Below, piece by piece: positions 1 to 8,428 of a DNA stretch of 24,821 nt. Source of the DNA: an uncultured Collinsella sp. (GTDB lineage: Bacteria; Actinomycetota; Coriobacteriia; Coriobacteriales; Coriobacteriaceae); contig URBB01000017.1 in NCBI GenBank assembly GCA_900545835.1, positions 1 through 24,821 of the forward strand, in the 5' to 3' direction. Under the pieces are notes generated by a model. It saw only the letters and a program-made list of their open reading frames with translations. It searched no databases and was not told the DNA's origin. A program made the translations under genes and the position numbers. Numbering within the stretch: the stretch's first letter is position 1; each line of letters opens with the position of its first letter.

Positions 1-2
1 CT

Positions 3-40
3 CGCACGAAGGCCACATTAAGTGGCCTTCGGCTCGTGCG
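3..40. other. Strong hairpin at left window edge
   Basis: Nine-base stem GAAGGCCAC/GTGGCCTTC with a 5-nt loop, extended by an outer CGCAC/GTGCG stem across a one-sided bulge. No T-run follows on the plus strand, and the minus-strand flank lies outside the window. It may be a terminator for minus-strand transcription leaving the window or a structured intergenic repeat; the sequence does not decide. Confidence 0.45.
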
Positions 41-99
41 GAACTTGCAGCGAGCAAAGCCTAGCCGCCCGACCCTAGGGTTAACTTGGATGATTCTAG

Positions 100-142
100 C
101 AAATACAACAAGCGAGATGCCTGCGACTTGCATGCATCTCGC
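100..142 (-). terminator. Rho-independent terminator of guaB
   Basis: Perfect nine-base stem GCGAGATGC/GCATCTCGC (112-120 and 134-142) with a 13-nt loop. Read on the minus strand it is followed by a T-rich stretch, TTGTTGTATTTG. It lies about 50 nt after the guaB stop codon, where a terminator is expected. Confidence 0.7.
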
Positions 143-192
143 TTTATCTAAATAACGTGGTTGGAACTCAACCTTTATATGCAGCTCTTACC

Positions 193-1704
193 TTATCGAT
201 AGGAAACGCTCTGCTGGGAGTCCTTGACGACTACGTCATGGGCGCCGCCTTCGACGATGGAGGTGGAGCTGACCAGCGTCAGGCGCGCCTTTTCCTGGAG
301 CTCGGGGATCGAGAGGGCGCCGCAGTTGCACATCGTGGACTTGACCTTGTAGAGCGTGCCGCCCACGCCGTCCTTGAGGGAACCGGCATACGGGACGTAG
401 GAGTCGACACCCTCGACGAAGCTGAGCTTCGCAGCACCGCCCAGGTCGTAACGCTGCCAGTTGCGGGCACGCGCAGAACCCTCGCCCCAGTACTCCTTCA
501 TGTACTGACCGTTCACATTGACGCGCTCGGTCGGGCTCTCGTCGAAGCGGGCGAAGTAACGGCCCAGCATCATAAAGTCTGCACCCATGGCAAGGGCGAG
601 CGTCATGTGGTAGTCGTAGACGATGCCGCCGTCGGAGCACACGGGTACGTAGACGCCGGTCTCCTCGTAGTACTCGTCGCGAGCGCGGCAGACGTCAATC
701 AGCGCGGTGGCCTGGCCACGGCCGATACCCTTGGTCTCACGGGTGATGCAGATGGAACCGCCGCCGATACCGACCTTGATGAAGTCGGCACCGCAGTCTG
801 CCAGGAAGCGGAAGCCCTCGGCGTCGACGACGTTACCGGCACCGACCTTGACGTCCTCGCCATAGTTGGCGCGGATCCACTCGATGGTGCGCTTCTGCCA
901 CTCGCTGAAACCCTCGGAGGAATCGATGCACAGGACATCGGCGCCGGCCTCGATGAGCAGCGGCACGCGCTCGGCATAGTCGCGGGTGTTGATACCGGCG
1001 CCGACCATGTAGCGCTTATCGCCGTCGAGCAGCTCGTTGGGGTTGGTCTTGTGGCTATCGTAGTCCTTGCGGAAAACGATCCCCATGAGGTGATCGTTGT
1101 CGTCGACGATGGGCAGGGCGTTGAGCTTGTTGTCCCAGATGACGTCGTTGGCAACCTTGAGGCTGATGTTCTTGTCGCCCACGATGAGCTGCTCACGCGG
1201 GGTCATGAACTCGGAGACCTTCGTCTGGTGGTCATCGCGGCTGGGTCGATAGTCACGGCTGGTGACGATGCCCAGGAGCTTACCCTTGGGAGTGCCGTCG
1301 TCGGTGACCGGCATGGTGGAGTGACCGGTCTTCTCCTTGAGCTCGATGACCTGCTCCATGGTCATGTCGGGGGTCAGCGTGGAATCGGACTGAACGAAGC
1401 CGGCCTTGTGATCCTTGACGGCCTTGACCATGGCGGCCTCGGACTCGGCGCTCTGGGAACCGTAAATGAAGGACAGGCCACCCTCGGTAGCGAGCGCGAC
1501 ACCCATGTCGACGCCCGAGACGGACTGCATGATGGCGGAAACCATGGGGATGTTCAGGGTGATTGCCGGCTTCTCACCGCGCTTAAAGCGGGTTAGCGGC
1601 GTCTTAAGAGAGACGTTGTTGGGGATGCACTGCGAGGACGAGTAACCAGGGACCAGCAGATACTCCGAAAACGTGTGGGACTCACCGGGAAAGAACGTAG
1701 CCAT
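193..1704 (-). CDS. guaB: IMP dehydrogenase
   Basis: Oxidises IMP to XMP with NAD+, the committed step of guanine nucleotide synthesis in the cytoplasm. The 503-residue protein is full length: an N-terminal barrel strand region, a CBS pair at about residues 95-215 (with LLGIVTSRD and LMGIVFRKD), and the rest of the (beta/alpha)8 barrel. The catalytic loop GGGSICITRE carries the nucleophile Cys319; the phosphate-binding SDGGI (357-361) and MLGRYFA flap region are present. It starts at ATG with AAGGAG a few bases upstream. It is monocistronic, with a good promoter at 1784-1812 and a terminator at 100-142. This is a housekeeping gene and the best anchor for the chromosome backbone. The 479-residue open frame opposite it is an antisense shadow. 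Confidence 0.97.
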   Translation of the reverse strand: MATFFPGESHTFSEYLLVPGYSSSQCIPNNVSLKTPLTRFKRGEKPAITLNIPMVSAIMQSVSGVDMGVALATEGGLSFIYGSQSAESEAAMVKAVKDHKAGFVQSDSTLTPDMTMEQVIELKEKTGHSTMPVTDDGTPKGKLLGIVTSRDYRPSRDDHQTKVSEFMTPREQLIVGDKNISLKVANDVIWDNKLNALPIVDDNDHLMGIVFRKDYDSHKTNPNELLDGDKRYMVGAGINTRDYAERVPLLIEAGADVLCIDSSEGFSEWQKRTIEWIRANYGEDVKVGAGNVVDAEGFRFLADCGADFIKVGIGGGSICITRETKGIGRGQATALIDVCRARDEYYEETGVYVPVCSDGGIVYDYHMTLALAMGADFMMLGRYFARFDESPTERVNVNGQYMKEYWGEGSARARNWQRYDLGGAAKLSFVEGVDSYVPYAGSLKDGVGGTLYKVKSTMCNCGALSIPELQEKARLTLVSSTSIVEGGAHDVVVKDSQQSVSYR

Positions 1705-1783
1705 GTTTCTCCTTTTTCCATGCGACCGGTCGGCTGCAGGCCTCGTAGGACCCAGCCCAACCTTGGGCGCCCAATACTGGCGA

Positions 1784-1812
1784 ATTATCTTAACGCACTT
1801 TGACTGCTACAA
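1784..1812 (-). promoter_or_regulatory. Sigma-70-type promoter of guaB
   Basis: On the minus strand: -35 TTGTAG (plus-strand 1807-1812), 17-nt spacer, -10 GATAAT (1784-1789). This gives a leader of roughly 70 nt before the guaB ATG. The leader contains a small perfect palindrome, GCCCAA-CC-TTGGGC at 1755-1768, of unknown role. Confidence 0.6.
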
Positions 1813-1888
1813 TGCATGATTTAAGAAGAGCACACGAGGGTTTGACGCAGGCTTTGCGTTTGCCCAGCAAACACTTTAGCGGGGAGAC

Positions 1889-2245
1889 GTGGGGCGTATG
1901 GAGTACAAGACGACGGCAAAGTTGGTCATTCAGTCGTGCGACAAGGATCTGCCGGGCGTGTTCGGCCACGGCTGTGTCTTGCTGCTGCAAGGTATCGCCC
2001 GCGAGCACTCGCTCAACCGTGCCGCAAAGAGCATGGGCATGGCATATTCCAAGGCCTGGCGCATTGTGAACGAGGCCGAAGGGCAGCTGGGGTGCAAACT
2101 CATCGAGCGCGACGGCGCCCGCGGATCCACGCTCACCCCCGCCGGCGAGCGAGCCATAGTGGTCTACGAGGAGCTGCAGGCCGACATCAACAACGTCATC
2201 GCCACCAAAGCCAGCGACCTCATCGCCACCATCAACGCAGAGTAG
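1889..2245 (+). CDS. ModE/LysR-type winged-helix DNA-binding protein
   Basis: Single-domain transcriptional regulator of 118 residues resembling the N-terminal DNA-binding domain of ModE or LysR proteins. The recognition region reads LNRAAKSMGMAYSKAWRIV (about residues 42-60), followed by the wing pattern LIERDGARGSTLTPAGERAI typical of ModE-like proteins. No molybdate-binding (TOBE/MopI) domain follows, so the ligand, if any, is unknown. The start may be GTG 1889 or ATG 1898; GGGGAG at 1881-1886 lies close to the first, while the ATG has a longer spacing. It is divergent from guaB and convergent with the PLP-fold gene. Stand-alone ModE-N proteins are often linked to metal or redox genes, but no such neighbour is in the window. 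Confidence 0.85.
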   Translation: MGRMEYKTTAKLVIQSCDKDLPGVFGHGCVLLLQGIAREHSLNRAAKSMGMAYSKAWRIVNEAEGQLGCKLIERDGARGSTLTPAGERAIVVYEELQADINNVIATKASDLIATINAE

Positions 2246-2293
2246 TCCTTTTGGGACTGAATTGTTGTCCACCGTGCCCTCGGATTGAGGCTC

Positions 2294-2457
2294 GTGCCAC
2301 AAAACGGGCCCATCTACTACGTTTAGCTGAATACCCTCGACCATACCGGACATTATGAAAATAAAACCGCTGGTAGACAGCTTGGCGATTTTCAAAATAG
2401 GCGGGTGTGGCCGACCCCTATTGCTTAAACGTAGTAAATAGGCCGTTTTCGTGACAC
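2294..2457. repeat. Large imperfect inverted repeat between convergent genes
   Basis: Two 54-nt arms (2294-2347 and 2404-2457) are imperfect reverse complements, roughly four bases in five matching. The conserved core is TACTACGTTTA next to AAAACGG. The 56-nt centre contains a further pair, ATGAAAATA and GATTTTCAAAAT. It fills the gap between two genes that end toward each other. It looks like a palindromic intergenic (REP/MITE-like) element and could also end transcription on both strands. No reading frame or transposase is present. Confidence 0.75.
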
Positions 2458-2470
2458 AGACCCCGATTAG

Positions 2471-3463
2471 TTACTTGCGAAGGGCGTTATCGAGAGTGGC
2501 AGCCACCTGCAGGGGGACGTCGGTGCCAGCGAAGAGGCGGATGGTGCTCCCCTGCTTGCCGCGTGGGGCCGAAAGGCGTGTCGTTGCGCCGCCGGCGGGT
2601 GATGTGCGGAATTCGTCCGGCAGTATGCTGAAAAATTCACCCGCGATGCAGTCCATCAGGTCAAACTCTACTGCCGGGCCAAAACCGTGCTCCAGGATGC
2701 CGGTCGCGATGGCATGGTCGGGATGCGAGGTCAGCCCGGGATAGCGCACGTTGCGTACCATCTCGTTGGCGGCCAGATACTCGGCCAGCGCACGGGCGCG
2801 GTCGAAGTGGGCCTGCATGCGAGCGTCGAGCGAAGACAGCCCCCGCTCCAGCATGCAAGCCTCATTAACAGAAAGGTCGAGTGCAGACGCACCGCAATCC
2901 GCAAGAAGCGCATACGCACACTCGGCGGCGGCATCCACGCGATGGCGCTTAAGCCGCGAGCGCGCCACCGAAGCGGCGACGAGCTTGCGCGGCGCCACGC
3001 CGGCACACACGCGATCGAGCGCCTCGAGCGACAGAACGGCGCCCAAGCGCAACGGATCACAGCCAAAGACGCCCGCCACGGTGTTATCCACCACGAGCAG
3101 CGCATGCGCCTCGCGAGCCGCGCGCCCCAGAGCACGAAGATCGGGCACACGCAGACCAAACCCGCCGATGGAGTTGACGAACCACCACAGGTGCGGCCCA
3201 TCGACCTCAAACGAAGCATCAAAGCCCTCGGACGCGGCGGTAAACGCCGCAACCGCGGGCTCCCCCACCAGCGCAACATCGCAGCCATCAAAGCCGCAGG
3301 CAAACGCATCGGCAAAGTCGTCCGCAAAGGCCACCAAGCGATCGCCGGGCTGCACAATCCCCAGCATCGACAGCGCCGCCGGCACATGCGAGGCCGCAAC
3401 AATACACGTTTCACGTGCGCCGGCCCTCACGGCCCAGGTCTCTTCAAGCCGCTGCACGTCCAA
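2471..3463 (-). CDS. Cys/Met-metabolism PLP-fold protein lacking the Schiff-base lysine
   Basis: Belongs to the cystathionine gamma-synthase / O-acetylhomoserine sulfhydrylase fold. Family hallmarks are clear: LLVVDNTVAG with the cofactor-contacting Asp126, ERGLSSLDARMQAHFDRARALA (206-227, shortened here: RGLSSLDAR), VRYPGL, and a C-terminal IRLFAG. In the usual family motif a catalytic lysine (S-A-T-K-Y) lies about 25 residues after the Asp. Here that stretch reads LEALDRVCAG with Arg151 at the lysine position, and no lysine fits nearby. At 330 residues it is also shorter than the usual 380-430. It may be a non-catalytic paralogue, bind PLP differently, or have another role. The start is TTG 3463 (AGGGG about 10 nt upstream) or GTG 3457. 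It sits 211 nt downstream of the Pel operon. Confidence 0.75.
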   Translation of the reverse strand: MDVQRLEETWAVRAGARETCIVAASHVPAALSMLGIVQPGDRLVAFADDFADAFACGFDGCDVALVGEPAVAAFTAASEGFDASFEVDGPHLWWFVNSIGGFGLRVPDLRALGRAAREAHALLVVDNTVAGVFGCDPLRLGAVLSLEALDRVCAGVAPRKLVAASVARSRLKRHRVDAAAECAYALLADCGASALDLSVNEACMLERGLSSLDARMQAHFDRARALAEYLAANEMVRNVRYPGLTSHPDHAIATGILEHGFGPAVEFDLMDCIAGEFFSILPDEFRTSPAGGATTRLSAPRGKQGSTIRLFAGTDVPLQVAATLDNALRK

Positions 3464-3674
3464 GCGACACCGCCCCTTAAATAATAAAACTGAACCAAGT
3501 TAGCCATCCTGGAAGAGCACGCGCCAGCGAGCGGGCAGCTGTCGTGGCGAGGTGCCGTGAAAGAGGAGCGACGCGTACTTCATGTACGCGAGCGACGGTT
3601 TGAGCGGCAGATCGCCCGGCAGATGCCCGCGCAGCGTCGAGCGGTCCGGCGTTCGTTAGAACGCCGGAACAAAA
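3464..3674. other. Intergenic region with two hairpins
   Basis: It lies between the last Pel-operon gene and the PLP-fold gene, both on the minus strand. It holds CCGGCGTTC-GTTA-GAACGCCGG (3646-3667), eight nucleotides after the DUF4956 stop and probably the operon-end hairpin although it lacks a T-run. A second hairpin, CGCGTAC-TTCAT-GTACGCG, is at 3572-3590. The rest is GC-rich with repeated GAGCG motifs. A plus-strand open frame from 3557 is Arg-rich and not credible as a gene. Confidence 0.5.
3646..3667 (-). terminator. Probable operon-end hairpin after the DUF4956 gene
   Basis: Perfect nine-base stem with a GTTA loop just past the stop codon of the last Pel-operon gene. The T-run expected of a classical intrinsic terminator is missing, so it may act with Rho or as a 3' end-stabilising hairpin. 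Confidence 0.45.
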
Positions 3675-4340
3675 TTAGCCGTGATATTCGCCGTTGTATT
3701 GGATCAACGTTAGATCTTCCACGCCATCGAGCGCGCGGATGGCGTCGGCATAGGGCATATCCACGCCGTCCGAGAACACCTCAACGGCCATCTCGACCTT
3801 GTCGCCGCGCATCGTCTTGGACTTGACGGAAAACTTGGTGCGCCCAAATGCACGCACGATATCGTCGCCGGTGGTCTGACCCGTGTAGTGGATGACCATC
3901 ATGTACACGCGCGCCTTGTCCTGGTGGCTCGCAAAGCCGGCAATCATCACCACGATCACCACCGCCGTGAGTCCCACGAGCGCATACATACCGGCTCCCG
4001 CCGTAATGCCCGTGGTAATGGACCAAAACAGATACAGCAGGTCGAGCGGGTCCTTGACCGCCGTACGGTAACGGACGATAGACAGAGCACCGACCATACC
4101 AAGCGAGATGACCACGTTTGTCGAGATCGCGAGCGTGACCATGCAGGTGAGCACACACATGCCCACGAGCGTCACGGCAAAACTGCGCGAATAGACCACG
4201 CCGGTAAAAAAGCGCTTGTACACGTAATAGATCAGGATGCCCATGGCGAGCGCCACGAGCAGCGACAGGCCAATCTTGGCGGGGTCGACCTGACCGAACG
4301 CCTCCAAGACGGAGTTCTTAAAAAAGTCCCTGGTGCTCAT
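3675..4340 (-). CDS. DUF4956 family membrane protein
   Basis: A 221-residue protein with three or four hydrophobic segments (about residues 23-40, 52-72, 75-88, 107-137) followed by a soluble C-terminal domain. The family signature IVRYRTAVKDPLDLLYLFW is at 88-106. The biochemical role is unknown; in many bacteria such genes sit beside VTC-domain and CotH genes, as here. ATG start, three nucleotides after the upstream TAG stop, with GAGGGG about 10 nt before it. It is the last gene of the eight-gene operon. It probably works with the VTC protein at the membrane, which is inference from conserved pairing. Confidence 0.88.
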   Translation of the reverse strand: MSTRDFFKNSVLEAFGQVDPAKIGLSLLVALAMGILIYYVYKRFFTGVVYSRSFAVTLVGMCVLTCMVTLAISTNVVISLGMVGALSIVRYRTAVKDPLDLLYLFWSITTGITAGAGMYALVGLTAVVIVVMIAGFASHQDKARVYMMVIHYTGQTTGDDIVRAFGRTKFSVKSKTMRGDKVEMAVEVFSDGVDMPYADAIRALDGVEDLTLIQYNGEYHG

Positions 4341-4343
4341 GGT

Positions 4344-5135
4344 CTAAATATCCCCTCGGTTCCCAAAATCCGATTCCCAGTAGTTAAAACCGCGCAGGTA
4401 GGCGGTCTTGTCATAACACAGGCAGTACTTAGAGACCGCCGTGAGTTCGGCCGCACCCGGCGGCACCATATCGCGCACCAGCTGCGGGCAAAACTCGGTA
4501 AACTTGACCTCCATCACCAGCTTGCCGGGCTCCAGCACGGGCAACGCGGGCAACGTCGCGTCAAAGATGTCAAAGCTTCCCACCGCCGCACGCACGTTGC
4601 TATCAAAGGTAATGCGCACGGTACCTTCGTCCATCACCCACGGCTCGCGCTCGTAGTCCACGATGGTCCGCGGGCGCATCATATTGCAGATGCACTCGAT
4701 GTAGAACTCGCGACAGAGCGGATAGGGGCTCCTCAGCAAAAAGTCGTAGTCGCCGGCCAGAATCTGCTCAAACTCGCCACGCGTGAGTGGCGCGTCCTCC
4801 TTGTAGATCCAGCTGCCGTACTTCTTTTTGCGCTCGAGCTTAATCACCTTGTCGCTGCCGTTATAGATGCGCACGCGATACTTTTTGCGCATGAGAATAC
4901 CGGCGTCTTTTTCCTCGTAGGCCGAGTTGCAGTAGTCGTCAAAGTACAGGCTGCGAATGGTATAGCCGCCCGCCCGCGCATGCTTGTCCAGTTTAAAAAC
5001 CGGCGCAATGCGGCAGGCAAGCGCGGCGTGCTCGCCCTCGTTAATGAGATATTTGAGCTCGTGGCGGTAACGCTCCTGCGTGGTACGCGCGGGAGGTGCC
5101 GCCAGGCGCTCAAGCAGCGCGCTAGCCCTCCTCAT
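4344..5135 (-). CDS. VTC-domain protein (polyphosphate polymerase family)
   Basis: A triphosphate-tunnel-metalloenzyme-type domain related to the catalytic core of yeast VTC4, which makes polyphosphate from ATP. Tunnel residues appear in order: RHELKYLI near the N-terminus, SLYFDD, RKKYRVRIYN, KLERKKK, YEREPW, ITFDSNVRA and MEVKF. I chose ATG 5135 (263 residues) because GGAGG lies six bases before it; an ATG at 5162 in the same frame has only a weak site. The gene overlaps the end of the CotH gene by 14 nt and is followed by DUF4956. No membrane helices, so it is probably cytoplasmic or peripheral. Its activity in bacterial CotH-VTC-DUF4956 clusters is not settled, so the substrate is inference. 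Confidence 0.88.
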   Translation of the reverse strand: MRRASALLERLAAPPARTTQERYRHELKYLINEGEHAALACRIAPVFKLDKHARAGGYTIRSLYFDDYCNSAYEEKDAGILMRKKYRVRIYNGSDKVIKLERKKKYGSWIYKEDAPLTRGEFEQILAGDYDFLLRSPYPLCREFYIECICNMMRPRTIVDYEREPWVMDEGTVRITFDSNVRAAVGSFDIFDATLPALPVLEPGKLVMEVKFTEFCPQLVRDMVPPGAAELTAVSKYCLCYDKTAYLRGFNYWESDFGNRGDI

Positions 5136-6891
5136 ACGTGTCCTCCACGACCTTACCGCCATCCTGCACGTAAAAACACTTCATGCCGTAGTGCTTGCCG
5201 TCATCGGTCACATAGTAGTCAAAGGCATCCTGCGTATAGCCATCGGAGTTGGTGGCGCGCACGCGCGCAAAATACTGGCCGGTATCGGGCGCATCGCAGG
5301 TCACCTCGGGAAGCAGCACGTCCTCGGCCTTAAAGACCACATCGCTTATGGCATAGTCGCGCGCAAGCTCTACGGTGTAGCGAATATCGCGCGCCTCAAA
5401 GTCGTAGGACGCATCCCAGTTAATACGCAGCTTACCGTTATCGATCTGCGGCACGCCGATGTAGAAAGGCATGGGCTTTTTAAAACTCTCGCGAAAGCTC
5501 TTGTAGTTCTCCTCGATCTCGGAGGGAATCGCCGCGGCGATCTGCTCATATTGGTCCTTGGTGACAGGCAGATTGTCGATATCGGGCGAAGCAAAGACCA
5601 GGGATTCAGTCACCTCGCGGTAGTGCTTGATCATCTTGGTCAGGCGAGTCTCGGTCAAATACGAGCGCAAGTCCTTGACGGCACGGTCGAGTTCGCTGCG
5701 GAACGACTTGCTGCGCAACGCGCGGTTAAACAGCACGTTGCCCCAGTAGTTGCTTGCGCCGCGCTCCCAGCTCGCGTAGTCCGAAAACCCGGTAAGAGAA
5801 AGCTCCAGCTTACGCAGCATACCGTCGTTATCCCAATCCAAAAAGTACCAGGTATTTGAGTTGAGAGGGCTGTACAGATAGCAGTTGCGGTTCTGCGTAT
5901 CGCAGTTGCCCGTCAGGATCTGAAACGCCAACCAATAGACCAGGTTCTCGGTATCAAAGTAGGTGTCGAGCACGTCATCGATCTTTTGCGATTCGTCGTT
6001 GAGCGCATCGAGCATCTCGATGAGCTTGGTGTGGTCCGTATCGCCCTTAATCTCAAGCATGCCTTCAAAGCTTGCCTGGTTGTAGTCGGGATCATCGGCA
6101 AGCTTAATGGTGTCCTCGTAGCGATGGAAATCAAAGCTGTTCACCTTGTACAGATGCCCGCTCTTATCCAGGCCATGTGCCTTAAGCGCCGTCTTGTTGA
6201 GCTGCTCCACCTGCGTAAACAGGCCGTAGTCCTCAAAGGTGTCGTTGGACTTTTCGGTCTGGTCGCACACCCACAGATGCACAAACTGCGTGCGCAGGCC
6301 CATCATCTGGGGAATCCCGCGGATAAGGTCGTAGGCCATCTTGTTGCGAAAACGCATCCCCTCGCCCATGTGCTTGTTGAGCGCAATCGCGCGCTGTTGG
6401 CGCCAGGTACCCTTGCCCTTCTTGAGCTCCACCTTGTAATTCTTTTGCGTGTAGGAGCTCGACGTCTGGCCGCGCACCTGCACGGTGGCATTGGGCGTTT
6501 CCTCGCCATAGCCAACCTCGCCGGCAACCGGGCCGTCATCGTCGCCCGCCTGCAAAAGGCCCATAACCTGATAGCGCGTCACACCCATGTCGGCGTAGTC
6601 ATACACCGAGTACGTGTTGATCTCGGCCCAGCTATGATCGGTGTTCTCGGAACTATTGCCGCGCGAGACGGTCAGGTACATGGTCACAATGCCCGAGTCG
6701 TCGTAGACCTCGTACAGGTCATCTTTGTCGCGCAAATGCTTGGACTCACCGGAAGCATCGGCCTTTTTTATCTTGCCCTGCTTTTTGACCTTTTTAGTCG
6801 AGGATTCGTCCTGAGACGAGCAGCCCGAAAGCAGCAACGCACCGGCAGCCGCCTCGATCAGGCGGCGGCGAGACATCATCTTATCGGTCAT
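5122..6891 (-). CDS. CotH-family protein kinase-like lipoprotein
   Basis: A 589-residue secreted lipoprotein. The N-terminus MSRRRLIEAAAGALL-LSGC has a twin-arginine-like start and a lipobox with Cys24, so it should be anchored outside the membrane. A Lys/Ser-rich linker (25-50) leads to a CotH domain. RGQTSSSYTQKNYKVEL (140-156) matches the nucleotide-handling motif, and YFLDWDNDG (Asp352, Asp354) is the DxD motif seen in active CotH kinases. A fibronectin-III-like tail (about 480-575) follows. CotH of Bacillus phosphorylates spore-coat proteins; the target here is unknown. ATG start with GGGGAGG five bases upstream; it overlaps pelG by 11 nt and is clearly co-translated with the Pel genes. 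It may modify the polymer or a surface protein. Confidence 0.9.
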   Translation of the reverse strand: MTDKMMSRRRLIEAAAGALLLSGCSSQDESSTKKVKKQGKIKKADASGESKHLRDKDDLYEVYDDSGIVTMYLTVSRGNSSENTDHSWAEINTYSVYDYADMGVTRYQVMGLLQAGDDDGPVAGEVGYGEETPNATVQVRGQTSSSYTQKNYKVELKKGKGTWRQQRAIALNKHMGEGMRFRNKMAYDLIRGIPQMMGLRTQFVHLWVCDQTEKSNDTFEDYGLFTQVEQLNKTALKAHGLDKSGHLYKVNSFDFHRYEDTIKLADDPDYNQASFEGMLEIKGDTDHTKLIEMLDALNDESQKIDDVLDTYFDTENLVYWLAFQILTGNCDTQNRNCYLYSPLNSNTWYFLDWDNDGMLRKLELSLTGFSDYASWERGASNYWGNVLFNRALRSKSFRSELDRAVKDLRSYLTETRLTKMIKHYREVTESLVFASPDIDNLPVTKDQYEQIAAAIPSEIEENYKSFRESFKKPMPFYIGVPQIDNGKLRINWDASYDFEARDIRYTVELARDYAISDVVFKAEDVLLPEVTCDAPDTGQYFARVRATNSDGYTQDAFDYYVTDDGKHYGMKCFYVQDGGKVVEDTYEEG

Positions 6892-8425
6892 CAGAACCTC
6901 CCCAATGGTTACGGTACACGCGAACTACTGCGCGCTCAAACGCGCCATGTGGCTCCCGCTCCATGCGCTGTTCCTCATAGCGCCCCTCAACATGCTCGAG
7001 CATGCGGCCCAACTCGGTAAACCAGCCTTCTTTGTCTGTCGCCACAATGGGCTGCTGACTCAGGATACGATACGGCAAGTTGGCAGTATAGGTATCGAGT
7101 CGCAGCAGCGCCACGATAAAAAACACCGCTGCGCCCAGCAAAAAGCCAAAGCCGTAAAACTGCTGCGGCAAAAGCAACGACACGGCGGTCGCCAGCCCGG
7201 CAACGCCCGCAAACAGCCCAGACGCCAGCACGGCACCCCTGTAGTCGGTAAAGTACAGCAAGATCAGCAGGATCGTATTACCCACGGCATACAAGCCGTA
7301 GCCCACGCACAGCGTGCGAAAATATCCGTGCATCAGGTTGTTAAAGCCCAGCGGCAAGGCCGAGAGCACCGTAGTCTCGAGCGAGATGACCGTCGCCGTC
7401 ACAAACAGCTGCTTGAGCGCACAAAACCGCAGTTCCCGGTTAAGCGTGGCGAGCATATCCTCCTCGGCAACCATAATGTCGCCCACCACGCCACCGTCGT
7501 TGAACAGGCTGTAGTAGTCGCGGTAGCGCGGATAGAAATTGACCTCGACCGAGACCACAAAGTTGACGGACGTGACCAGGATTGTCAAAAACGCGATAAG
7601 CGCCGGCACATCGTGGTAGGGCGCACCATAAAACAAGCCCTTGACCTGCACGCCAATGGGACCGGCCCAAATTATCACCAAATGCGCAAAGAGGCCCAGG
7701 TTGGTGAACAGGCCCGTGAGCGCCAGCGGCATAAACTGATCGAGCCACTGCAAAAAGAGCCAGGGGCTGCGGTCGCTCTGAGGAAAATACCGGTATAGCA
7801 GCACCACGTCCCAGGCGAGCATAACGCCGTAGCCCAGAGCAATTGATGCCAACAGGCCCTCGACCGGCGGCAGCCCCAGCGCCAGCGCGGCCAGGGCGCA
7901 CAGGCACGCCACGCCAATGGCGGCCGCAAAGCTGCACAGGATGCCGTGGTAGTCTTTGATGGCCGTGAGGTAACTCATGCCGTTCCAGTTGACGATCATA
8001 ATGTTGAACAGCCACAGGCATAGCAGCCCCTGCAGCAGCGTGGCGCCCGAGAACAGCAGAAAGACACCGTAGAGCACCGTGCCCGCAACGAGCATGACAG
8101 CATTGGAGCCCCAAAACGAGGGCAGAATCTCGTCCTCGCGCTCGGCAAACAACATATCAGCCAAAAAGCGCGTGACCGGCATGGAGAAAAAGCTCGTGAG
8201 CGTAAGCGAGGCCAGCAGTATGTAGGTCACCATGCACACCAGCAGATCCTGGTTGGCACGGCCCACACCCCACAGACCGCACAGTACCAAGATACCCACC
8301 TGGAGCAGCACGCCCAGCAGCATCGGGCCCGTGCACACAATGCCGGCGTAGCCGTAAGCGCGCATCGTGGCAAACAGGCCCTTGCGCCTAAACAGGCGCT
8401 TGAGCTCAAAACCAATTCCGGCCAC
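6881..8425 (-). CDS. pelG: Pel polysaccharide exporter PelG
   Basis: A polytopic inner-membrane protein of the MATE/Wzx-like flippase group, 514 residues with about twelve hydrophobic segments. The start MAGIGFELKRLFRRKGLFA followed by a YAGIVCTGPMLLGVLLQ segment is highly typical of PelG. It is thought to move the growing Pel polymer across the membrane together with PelD, PelE and PelF. GTG start with GAGGGGGAG six bases upstream, three nucleotides after the pelF stop. The soluble C-terminal tail beyond residue 450 is charged. The CotH gene starts inside its 3' end. Confidence 0.93.
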   Translation of the reverse strand: MAGIGFELKRLFRRKGLFATMRAYGYAGIVCTGPMLLGVLLQVGILVLCGLWGVGRANQDLLVCMVTYILLASLTLTSFFSMPVTRFLADMLFAEREDEILPSFWGSNAVMLVAGTVLYGVFLLFSGATLLQGLLCLWLFNIMIVNWNGMSYLTAIKDYHGILCSFAAAIGVACLCALAALALGLPPVEGLLASIALGYGVMLAWDVVLLYRYFPQSDRSPWLFLQWLDQFMPLALTGLFTNLGLFAHLVIIWAGPIGVQVKGLFYGAPYHDVPALIAFLTILVTSVNFVVSVEVNFYPRYRDYYSLFNDGGVVGDIMVAEEDMLATLNRELRFCALKQLFVTATVISLETTVLSALPLGFNNLMHGYFRTLCVGYGLYAVGNTILLILLYFTDYRGAVLASGLFAGVAGLATAVSLLLPQQFYGFGFLLGAAVFFIVALLRLDTYTANLPYRILSQQPIVATDKEGWFTELGRMLEHVEGRYEEQRMEREPHGAFERAVVRVYRNHWGGSDDR

Positions 8426-8428
8426 CGG

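Noticed and set aside
157..1596. 479-codon open frame on the plus strand opposite guaB
   Set aside because: Antisense shadow of a GC-rich conserved gene; low-complexity Val/Asp/Gly/Leu composition, no family motif and no ribosome site.
3557..3826. 89-codon Arg-rich plus-strand frame
   Set aside because: Runs from a repeat-like intergenic stretch into the antisense of the DUF4956 gene; composition unlike a real protein.
3888..5333. 481-codon plus-strand open frame across DUF4956, VTC and CotH genes
   Set aside because: Spans three well-supported minus-strand genes, His/Arg-rich, no recognisable domain.
5986..7020. 344-codon plus-strand open frame opposite CotH/PelG genes
   Set aside because: Antisense to two solid genes; no motif or start signal.
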